A stretch of 58,340 nt of DNA from Candidatus Babelota bacterium. Lineage in GTDB: Bacteria > Babelota > Babeliae > Babelales > JACPOV01. Below, in pieces: positions 35,166-41,990 of this stretch. Made by a program: the position numbers and the translations under genes. Under the pieces are notes generated by a model. That model saw only the letters and a program-made list of their open reading frames with translations. It was not told the DNA's origin and searched no databases. Location of the stretch: assembly GCA_022707425.1 (NCBI GenBank), contig JAKJAQ010000010.1, positions 9,907-68,246 on the forward strand, in the 5' to 3' direction. How positions within the stretch are numbered: position 1 is the stretch's first letter; the number at the start of each line of letters is the position of its first letter.

Positions 35166-36758
35166 ATGGGGAAACACGTTTCTTTGGTCGTTATTTTGCT
35201 ATTCATTAATGTAATTTGTGTTACGGTTCGCAGTAATGATTTACCCTGCGCTTCATATGCGCAAGAAGTTACGCAGCAAACAATTGATGACGACCTTATT
35301 TTTCATTTATTGAGCACCTGTCCCAAATTACGCCGTTTAGTGTATCGTCTTCAAGATCCGGTGCGTTACGGCAAAAATGTACCAACAAAAATTTTATTGG
35401 TCGGTCCTCCGGGCGTTGGTAAAACCACGCTGTCAAAAGGGATCGCTTCACTTATTAGTCGACAATATAAATTTTTGCGTGCTTCACTTTTAGTTAATGA
35501 ATACAAAAATTCTGGGCCGCAAAATTTAGCGCGCGAAATTTTGCCAATTTTACAAAGCAAGCAACCCTATGTGATCATTGTCGACGAAATTCATAGCCTT
35601 TGTGAAAATTACAAAAAAGAACAAAACTCAGACCCTGGTACTGCAGAAGCATTATGGTCAATTTTGGATGAGTGTACAAAAAATCCACAGATTTTATTTA
35701 TTGGTACAACCAACGATGCGACAAACTTACCAGAACCACTCAAAACACGATTTGCAAACTGTGTTATCGAAATTCCACTTCCCAATGTAGCACAACGCAA
35801 ACGGATCATAAAATATTATTTGCGCAATACTCTGTGCGATTTTGATGATGTCTATATTACCAAACTTGCAAAACAAACAAATCATCTTGCAGGTCGCAAC
35901 TTAGAACAATTAGTTTCCGATGCATTGCTGTATGCACTTGATCGTGCAGATATTCCACTTGTGCGCAAAAAAGATTTTGAACGTGCATTGCGTGAAATGA
36001 GCAAAAATGAACAGTTCTTGCAAATGACCGGACTGGGAAAATATACAAAATACATAAAAGATCATGCAAATTTAGTACTGCAAGCAGTAAACATCGCTCT
36101 TGGTCTTGGTTTACAATATTGGTCAATGCAGCGACAAATGGCATTCCAAAAAACGGCCCATGAAGAACAAAAAAAAGCGCAAGCGAACTTTAATGCTGAT
36201 CAGAAGAAAATGCAGGAAGATCAATTCACTACCCAAAAAAATCAACAAATAGAATGGCATAAAGAAGAAGTTGCCAGGCAAATAGCACATCATGATAGAC
36301 TAGAGTTCGAGCAACTTGAACATCAAGCAGATCAATTAGCATTGCAAGAAAAAAATGCTAAAGATCAATTAAATCAGCAAAAAAAATCTTCTAGTGATCA
36401 GTTGGCTCAAAGTTCAACCCATAGTTTTATAAATATGGGTCTTGGTGTAGGTACACAGGTTATGATGGGTGCATATAATAATAAACAAAATAATTCGGGA
36501 GCAAATGAAACTACTGAAACTACCAAACAAGCAGCAGCAGTTGGCGTTTCTAATATTATAAAAAACCCAGACGCTGCTAAAGATATATTGGGAAAAACAG
36601 TGACTTTTGGAAAAAATGCTGCGGTAGCAGTTAAAAATGTAGTAATAGCTCATCCATATATTGCAGCAGGAATTGTCGTTGTGGGAGTAGGTTATTGCGT
36701 CTACCGTTGGTATAATTCTGGACCACCTAAAATACAACCGCAACCATCTCCAGCTTAA
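35166..36758 (+). CDS. Exported AAA+ ATPase with coiled coil and C-terminal membrane anchor
   Basis: 530 residues; TTAGGAGAAAGT precedes the ATG. Signal peptide about 1-23. The AAA+ module (about 70-285) has Walker A GPPGVGKTT (from Gly80), Walker B YVIIVDE (Asp140, Glu141), sensor I IGTTND and an arginine-finger-like PLKTRF. The lid follows with a GRNLEQLV sensor II. It is close to the FtsH/proteasomal-ATPase branch. A Q/K-rich coiled coil (about 325-420) and a C-terminal transmembrane helix (AAGIVVVGVGYCVYRW) complete it. There is no protease domain. A paralogue on the other strand lies at 41991. With a genuine signal peptide the ATPase domain would sit outside the cytoplasm, where ATP is normally absent, unless the protein enters the host. 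Confidence 0.75.
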   Translation: MGKHVSLVVILLFINVICVTVRSNDLPCASYAQEVTQQTIDDDLIFHLLSTCPKLRRLVYRLQDPVRYGKNVPTKILLVGPPGVGKTTLSKGIASLISRQYKFLRASLLVNEYKNSGPQNLAREILPILQSKQPYVIIVDEIHSLCENYKKEQNSDPGTAEALWSILDECTKNPQILFIGTTNDATNLPEPLKTRFANCVIEIPLPNVAQRKRIIKYYLRNTLCDFDDVYITKLAKQTNHLAGRNLEQLVSDALLYALDRADIPLVRKKDFERALREMSKNEQFLQMTGLGKYTKYIKDHANLVLQAVNIALGLGLQYWSMQRQMAFQKTAHEEQKKAQANFNADQKKMQEDQFTTQKNQQIEWHKEEVARQIAHHDRLEFEQLEHQADQLALQEKNAKDQLNQQKKSSSDQLAQSSTHSFINMGLGVGTQVMMGAYNNKQNNSGANETTETTKQAAAVGVSNIIKNPDAAKDILGKTVTFGKNAAVAVKNVVIAHPYIAAGIVVVGVGYCVYRWYNSGPPKIQPQPSPA

Positions 36759-36774
36759 TGATTGTTGATTGTTA

Positions 36775-39681
36775 ATGAACTATTTCAGAAAAAAAAGAGA
36801 GTTATCCCGCACGGTTCTATTGATTGCATTATTTTGTTTTGGTTGTGCATCGTTGCACTCGATGAATTTGTTGCTTCCTGCACTTTCGCAGGCAGTGAGC
36901 ATAACCACCAAGTCATTTACACAAGTACTCACTTCTCTTTTTAATAATTTGCCACTGCCTTCAATTGAAGCACGCAATGATTCATTGCTGCCCAAAATTG
37001 TCATCAGCAATAATGCAGTTGATATGCAGACCATTGCACTACCTTCGGCTTACCATGCACCTGCCGATTATGTACAATTGCCAACAGTAAAGCCGGTTGA
37101 ATTTGCACCTGCGTTTGATCAATTAATGGTTACTGCCAATCCACAGCCAGCATCATGGGTTGGGTCGGAACTTATCAATTATCATCAAACGCACGATGCT
37201 TTTTTTTCTTCCTATGAACAATGCATCAATCTGCAAAATGAAATGATTGATCAAGCGCGCCTGAACGGTACGTTGGGCCAATTAACTTCTCGCGTCAATG
37301 AATTCTTTTCGTGGTTGTATGCGCTCAATCGTTCAGATATGACCGGAACGAATGCGCGTTTGCTGCTTGCTGATATTAAACCACCGCTTCCGTTGCTTGA
37401 ATTTTATTTTGCACAATTTAAAAAAGAGATTTGCCACTACGTGTTCAATAGTGATTGGAGTGTTAAAACACAGTTATCGGGCAACGATAGTTATAGAATT
37501 GCTCAGTTAAGTGCAGATTTGATAAAAAATGGGGTTGGTTCATTCAGTGGTAAACGTTTTATTGAACATGGATGCAAATTACATAGTGCAGGATTCAATT
37601 ATCTTTCTGGCAATGCATCACGCTCACTTATCGAATCATGCAAAAGTGCTGCTTCACATTTTTTTACGTTCGGTAATTTCAGACCGAAAATGGTGTTCAA
37701 AAATGAATTTAATAAAATATGTTCACAGATTAATGGCCATCTTGTAACAGGTAATTTTGGCAAAGCATTTGAATGCGTACAATCACTGCCAGCAAATGAT
37801 CCGCAGGCGAAACAACTGCTTTCTTTTTATCAAGAAGCGTATGGTGCACAGTACAATCGTTTTGGTGTTGCGCATTGCTATGAAAACGATCCGTATTTTC
37901 AGCGCTTACTGCCAACACTACAACCACAGCATGTTCCGCAAGCAGCACTCAATCAAACATTGGCATTTCGCGCACAATTGTATGAATCGTTGTACAAAAC
38001 AATTGGCGTTATTGGCAATCCATCACCGCTTGTTCATGATTTACTCTATTATCTTGTTGATCACTATAGTGCTTCATCAACCAATGTTACTGATATTATC
38101 ACGCATTTTTGTGAACGACTTTCGGGTGAAAGCAACGATCTTACAATAAAAGATGCGTACCACATCTTTTTTAATGATCAGGGTGTATTGCGTCTTACCA
38201 CGAATTATTCATTTAAAAAAACTGCCATTCCCGCTCCAATTCACACTGATGCATACAAACATGAAAAAGTATTACTCAATTTACTTGCGCATCTCAACCA
38301 CGCAGAAGCAACAACGCGGCAGCATATTGATTGTGCGGTTAATTATATTGTTAATGGGTGCACTGATAAACATCTTACGGCTGATTATCGCACTCTTGCT
38401 CATGAAATAACTCGCGCACTCGTTGACCCGCATGCCGATAAAACAATACTTTCGTGCGGTGATTTTTCACGCGTACCCGTTGCAATGCAACTTACCGCTC
38501 ACACACTTCGTCAGCGCGACAACTGTGCGCCAGCAAGTGCACAATATGAAAAAATGAATACGCTCATACGCGCTCTTGATAAAACGTGCACCGATATCGC
38601 AAATGGCACCTTTACGTTTGAACCGAAAAAAATGTTGCCAGTTGTAGCGCCTGAACATAAACAAACATTGGTGACTCCTCAACCACCAACTCTTTCCACA
38701 GCGCAACAACCGCCGGCACAACTTGAATCACGAACGTGGCTTGATACATTTATTTCATGGATTGCTGGTGGACTAATGATGAGCAGCATGCAAGCTGGAT
38801 TACCGTCAGCTTCTCCTCCACGCATCCCTCATTCAACAATCCCAACACAACAACCAAGCCCGCATACGCAAACACCAGTTCCTGAAGAATCAAAAAAACC
38901 AGTACTAGGTGATTCGCCAGCTGGTCACTCCGTGCATCCTGAACGAGCGCACCAAAACAGCTTAGATAAAGCAAACGAAACTGATGAAGCGACACAAGAA
39001 GCTGACGATGCAGAGGTTGCTGCGCCACGCTTTCCACGCTGCGGCCAAGCATCTGGAATGCCACTTTTCTTTCAAGAAATGCAAAAAACACCCGCGAATG
39101 CAGCTCAAAAAGCAACCACTAAAAGTGAACCAGATTGTATCGAACAAGCAAATAAATTGCCGGAGTTTGCGCAAATTGTGCTCGCAGAAAAAGCAAATGC
39201 CTATTTCAGAGCAGAAATTACAAAATATGAAGCACAAATTGTGCACGCAATTGAACAAAAATTGAAAGAACAGAATATTACGCATCCGTATCCCATAGTT
39301 ATTAATGATATTAATATGAAACATATTATGTTTGCAGAATGGAGTAAGCGAAGACAGGAGCCTACGGGTTTACATTCAGCACGATGGAGTCCTGAGCGAA
39401 TAAATAAAATTACTATTCCAGAAGGCCTTTTGGGGACTTATGAAGCTGAAGTACAATTGCATTGCAAGCATAAAAATTCTACTTTTTTTCCTAATACTTG
39501 GGATGAGAATGTCATCATTGATAAAATTATTGAATCATTTTTCATGATTGATGAAATTAAAGTTCGAACTGATGCTATCAGATTATGGGGATTTACCAAG
39601 GAAGGAATAAAGATTGAAATAACATTACTTAATTCTGGCAAAATAGTAACAGCATACCCAGCAAGAGATGGAATAAAATAA
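36775..39681 (+). CDS. Large exported protein with C-terminal EndoU ribonuclease toxin domain
   Basis: 968 residues from the ATG at 36775. Signal peptide about 1-30 (LLIALFCFGCASLHS). A helical body of about 600 residues with no recognisable domain is followed by a Pro/Gln/Thr-rich linker (about 640-720). The last ~120 residues are a bacterial EndoU nuclease domain. It has KHIMFAEW with candidate His850, PTGLHSARW with His867, a lysine cluster near 899-901, STFFPNTWDENVIIDKIIES and IKIEITLLNSGKIVTAYP, matching the toxin order H...H...K and the terminal IVTAYP strand. EndoU toxins such as certain CdiA-CTs cut tRNA. The gene is followed 4 bases later by a small gene whose paralogues repeatedly pair with EndoU pieces, as expected for a toxin-immunity couple. 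No RHS, haemagglutinin repeat or Hint domain is seen. Confidence 0.75.
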   Translation: MNYFRKKRELSRTVLLIALFCFGCASLHSMNLLLPALSQAVSITTKSFTQVLTSLFNNLPLPSIEARNDSLLPKIVISNNAVDMQTIALPSAYHAPADYVQLPTVKPVEFAPAFDQLMVTANPQPASWVGSELINYHQTHDAFFSSYEQCINLQNEMIDQARLNGTLGQLTSRVNEFFSWLYALNRSDMTGTNARLLLADIKPPLPLLEFYFAQFKKEICHYVFNSDWSVKTQLSGNDSYRIAQLSADLIKNGVGSFSGKRFIEHGCKLHSAGFNYLSGNASRSLIESCKSAASHFFTFGNFRPKMVFKNEFNKICSQINGHLVTGNFGKAFECVQSLPANDPQAKQLLSFYQEAYGAQYNRFGVAHCYENDPYFQRLLPTLQPQHVPQAALNQTLAFRAQLYESLYKTIGVIGNPSPLVHDLLYYLVDHYSASSTNVTDIITHFCERLSGESNDLTIKDAYHIFFNDQGVLRLTTNYSFKKTAIPAPIHTDAYKHEKVLLNLLAHLNHAEATTRQHIDCAVNYIVNGCTDKHLTADYRTLAHEITRALVDPHADKTILSCGDFSRVPVAMQLTAHTLRQRDNCAPASAQYEKMNTLIRALDKTCTDIANGTFTFEPKKMLPVVAPEHKQTLVTPQPPTLSTAQQPPAQLESRTWLDTFISWIAGGLMMSSMQAGLPSASPPRIPHSTIPTQQPSPHTQTPVPEESKKPVLGDSPAGHSVHPERAHQNSLDKANETDEATQEADDAEVAAPRFPRCGQASGMPLFFQEMQKTPANAAQKATTKSEPDCIEQANKLPEFAQIVLAEKANAYFRAEITKYEAQIVHAIEQKLKEQNITHPYPIVINDINMKHIMFAEWSKRRQEPTGLHSARWSPERINKITIPEGLLGTYEAEVQLHCKHKNSTFFPNTWDENVIIDKIIESFFMIDEIKVRTDAIRLWGFTKEGIKIEITLLNSGKIVTAYPARDGIK

Positions 39682-39685
39682 AATT

Positions 39686-40075
39686 ATGAATTTATTGAAA
39701 CTAAGAAAGATTGGAACTAGTCAAAATTCGTATACATCATATTATGCATCGTCCCCAGAATTGGATCTACTTGGCGATTTTTTAGAAGATTTTGGATATA
39801 GCCTAGGATTAAAATTAATAAAACAAGTTATGAATGATCCATTAATAGATAGTTGGGCGGGAAACATGATGGGATTTAAAAAAAATGAAAAAGGTAAATT
39901 TGAGATTTATAATTTGATTTTAAATGACGATATTTATTTTGAAATCGATCAAAATGTATTGTTGAAAATTGTCGAATCTTACATTCAATTAAGACAGAAC
40001 CATTTATCTCCAAAAGAAATCATCATTACATGCGATCATAATTTACAAAATCCAGTTGTTGAACCCATCTATTAA
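39686..40075 (+). CDS. Putative EndoU immunity protein 1
   Basis: 129 residues starting 4 bases after the toxin stop. Acidic, no signal peptide, so cytoplasmic. It begins MNLLKLRKIG and contains LDLLGDFLEDFGYSLGLKLI, VLLKIVESYIQLR, PKEIIIT and ends NPVVEPIY. Two downstream paralogues share the FLEDFG / FFEDFG, NVLLKI / DVLLKV, PKEIIIK and PVVESVY elements. Because each copy follows an EndoU domain or remnant, immunity is the simplest role. I cannot tie it to a named immunity family. Confidence 0.7.
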   Translation: MNLLKLRKIGTSQNSYTSYYASSPELDLLGDFLEDFGYSLGLKLIKQVMNDPLIDSWAGNMMGFKKNEKGKFEIYNLILNDDIYFEIDQNVLLKIVESYIQLRQNHLSPKEIIITCDHNLQNPVVEPIY

Positions 40076-40105
40076 TTGCGCACATACGCAATTAAACAGG
40101 TTATG
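40076..40105. repeat. Module-joint repeat, copy 1
   Basis: TTGCGCACATACGCAATTAA and the following CAGGTTATG, directly after the stop of immunity gene 1. TTGCG and CGCAA form a short inverted repeat. It closely matches copy 2 at 40868-40897. Confidence 0.55.
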
Positions 40106-40450
40106 TTTGCCGAATGGAATGGACGAAAACCAACGGGGCTGCATTCGCGCCGTTGGAACCGAGAGCGGATTGTTGAAATGACAATTCAACCAGGTATTCT
40201 AGGAACATCCGCTGGGAAAGTGCAGATGAATTGTATAACAAAACCATCATCATTTTTTCCAGACAGCTGGGATGAATTCAAGATTGTCGATAAAACGATA
40301 GAATCTCTATTTAGAATTGTTGAAATAAAAATTGAGTCTAATGGGTTAAGGATTTTCGGTAAAACATCAGAAGATATTGTTATTCAATTAATCTTGAGAC
40401 ATGGAGGATTAATTTCTACTCTATTTCCAACTTTGGACTATAAAGGTTGA
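40076..40450 (+). CDS. Orphan EndoU toxin C-terminal module
   Basis: About 124 codons that begin directly after the stop of immunity gene 1. Only a TTG at 40076 or the ATG at 40103 is available, with no ribosome site and no signal peptide. The protein aligns with the EndoU domain of the large toxin throughout: VMFAEW, PTGLHSRRW, ERIVEMTI, GILGTSAGKVQMNC, SSFFPDSWDEFKIVDKTIES, ISTLFP. The first candidate catalytic His (KHIMF) is Gln here (KQVMF), while GLHS is kept. This is the picture of an orphan toxin tail parked downstream of a complete toxin gene, as known for cdiA-CT orphans, serving as donor for recombination. It may be silent. Confidence 0.65.
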   Translation: MRTYAIKQVMFAEWNGRKPTGLHSRRWNRERIVEMTIQPGILGTSAGKVQMNCITKPSSFFPDSWDEFKIVDKTIESLFRIVEIKIESNGLRIFGKTSEDIVIQLILRHGGLISTLFPTLDYKG

Positions 40451-40453
40451 GGT

Positions 40454-40867
40454 ATGCATTTATTAAAAATATCAATGAAAAAAATAAATCAAGAAAAATT
40501 ACCAGGTTACTATTATTGCTGTACTTCTTATTCAAGTTCCTTTGAAATAGGTTTTCTGGGTACCTTTTTGGAAGATTTTGGTAATGACTGGGGATTAGAT
40601 TTTATAAAAAAGATATTAAACGACCCTAGTCAAAATGGCACATGTGGAAATCTTTCCAATGTCGATATACTTGATAATGGAAAAATTGCATTATCTCATT
40701 TATACATGGATGAGAATGATACGTTACATTTAGAAATTGATGCAAATGTGCTGCTAAAAATTACTCAAATGTATATAGAAGCACGAGAAGCTCCACTCCT
40801 TCCCAAGGAAATAATCATTAAATTAGATAATTCTATGTTAATTCCAACTGTTGAATCGGTTTACTAA
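40454..40867 (+). CDS. Putative EndoU immunity protein 2
   Basis: 137 residues starting 4 bases after the orphan EndoU module, with TTGAGGT just before the ATG. Paralogous to the genes at 39686 and 40971: MHLLKI, FLGTFLEDFGNDWGLDFIKK, ANVLLKITQMYIEAR, PKEIIIKLDN and a final PTVESVY. It has a longer N-terminal segment with YYYCC. Sequence divergence from copy 1 is high outside the shared blocks, as expected if each immunity protein matches its own toxin. Confidence 0.7.
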   Translation: MHLLKISMKKINQEKLPGYYYCCTSYSSSFEIGFLGTFLEDFGNDWGLDFIKKILNDPSQNGTCGNLSNVDILDNGKIALSHLYMDENDTLHLEIDANVLLKITQMYIEAREAPLLPKEIIIKLDNSMLIPTVESVY

Positions 40868-40897
40868 TTGCGCATGTGCGAAATTAAAAAGGTATTG
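40868..40897. repeat. Module-joint repeat, copy 2
   Basis: TTGCGCATGTGCGAAATTAA and the following AAAGGTATTG, directly after the stop of immunity gene 2. It carries a small CGCA/TGCG hairpin. A decayed copy (GATGTGCAAAATAAAAA) follows immunity gene 3 near 41382. Confidence 0.5.
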
Positions 40898-40983
40898 ATA
40901 TTACTATAAAATTACTTTATCTGGGTAAAGTAGTAACTGTATATCCAACTAAAGAAGCAAATGGTCGACTATGTATATATTGA
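40888..40983 (+). pseudogene. Remnant of a third EndoU toxin tail
   Basis: After an in-frame TAA at 40885, the frame encodes GIDITIKLLYLGKVVTVYPT and then KEANGRLCIY before a TGA at 40981. This is the last strand and terminus of the EndoU domain (compare GIKIEITLLNSGKIVTAYP in the full toxin). The first ~90 residues, with the catalytic histidines, are gone. The stop overlaps the start of immunity gene 3 by 13 bases, preserving the native toxin-immunity junction. It shows that a third toxin once preceded this immunity gene. Confidence 0.75.
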
Positions 40984-41357
40984 AATTAAGAAAATTAGGC
41001 AAACTTAATCTTTGGAAAACTGCTTATGACGAAAAATTTCCAGGAGGTTTCGTATTAAGCGAATTTTTCGAAGATTTTGGTGATGCTCAAGGAATCAAAT
41101 TATTTAGAGAAATGAAGAGCGATCGAGCGCAACAATTTATGACTGGAAATATATCTGCACTTGATAAATCTGATAACAATAAAGTTATTATTACAGGCAT
41201 ATATTCTACTGATCCCAATTATCAACTAATTCTTGATGCAGATGTTTTATTAAAAGTAATGGAACTATTTAATGAAGCAGCAAATACGTGCCCAAAAGAA
41301 ATCATCATAAAATTTGATAATAATTTACAAAATCCTGTTGTTGAATCGGTTTACTAA
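40971..41357 (+). CDS. Putative EndoU immunity protein 3
   Basis: 128 residues. It has MYILKLRKLGKL, FVLSEFFEDFGDAQGIKLF, ADVLLKVMELFNEA, PKEIIIKFDN and NLQNPVVESVY. The last block is nearly identical to copy 1 in protein and DNA, while the middle differs. Its start lies inside the remnant toxin tail. Without a cognate intact toxin in the window it is an orphan immunity gene that could protect against sibling strains. Confidence 0.7.
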   Translation: MYILKLRKLGKLNLWKTAYDEKFPGGFVLSEFFEDFGDAQGIKLFREMKSDRAQQFMTGNISALDKSDNNKVIITGIYSTDPNYQLILDADVLLKVMELFNEAANTCPKEIIIKFDNNLQNPVVESVY

Positions 41358-41425
41358 TTAGGTAGTTTTCAGCAATTAATAAGATGTGCAAAATAAAAAA
41401 ATTATAATTTTAGAAAGTAAAACGC

Positions 41426-41887
41426 GTGAAATTTAAAGCATTTGCATTAACATTTTTTATGACTTTTTCCTGTATTGATAATATTCTAGCGTCGAACGAT
41501 ATTTCAACTCCTGCTTTGCATCATTATAATTATGCTGCATCATCAAACTTTATCAGATTTCAAACAATAAATACGATTAATTCAATTGCGAATGTTTTCG
41601 CTTTACTATTTCTTTATTTTGAATACGTCAAAGAAAATATTTCGAGAAAAGAAATTGAAAATTATGATCAATTAGTATTGATCGAATGCCATGAAAATAC
41701 AAATCCAGATAATTTCTGGAGAAGTTTTCGTTTGTGGTTTGAAAAACGAACTATTGATTGGAATAAATTTTATGACACTCATTGCACTGCTTCTGCAATA
41801 GCAAATAATCTAAAAGCGCTACATAAGAAACAATGGGATATGGGAAAAATAGCTGGTCTTTCCTGTCTTTGTTTACTTGCATTCTAA
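41426..41887 (+). CDS. Small exported/membrane protein of unknown function
   Basis: 153 residues from a GTG. Signal peptide about 1-22 (FALTFFMTFSCIDNILA). A hydrophobic helix (SIANVFALLFLYFEYV) and a C-terminal one (IAGLSCLCLLAF) flank a charged, Trp/Tyr-rich middle. I do not recognise it. It is the last plus-strand gene of the toxin cluster; whether it belongs functionally is unknown. The roughly 100 bases to the next, convergent gene hold no clear terminator. Confidence 0.5.
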   Translation: MKFKAFALTFFMTFSCIDNILASNDISTPALHHYNYAASSNFIRFQTINTINSIANVFALLFLYFEYVKENISRKEIENYDQLVLIECHENTNPDNFWRSFRLWFEKRTIDWNKFYDTHCTASAIANNLKALHKKQWDMGKIAGLSCLCLLAF

Positions 41888-41990
41888 CCATTTTGATATT
41901 CCTATGAAGGGCCGCTGTTAGAAAAAAACTTTCATCATAAAAACTGAGACCACATAGGCCGATTAATTATCGGTTTCCTAATAACCAATA

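Noticed and set aside
37000-39300. Several 70-130 codon frames on both strands inside the large toxin gene
   Set aside because: They are shadows of a single long coding frame, low in recognisable protein character and without ribosome sites.
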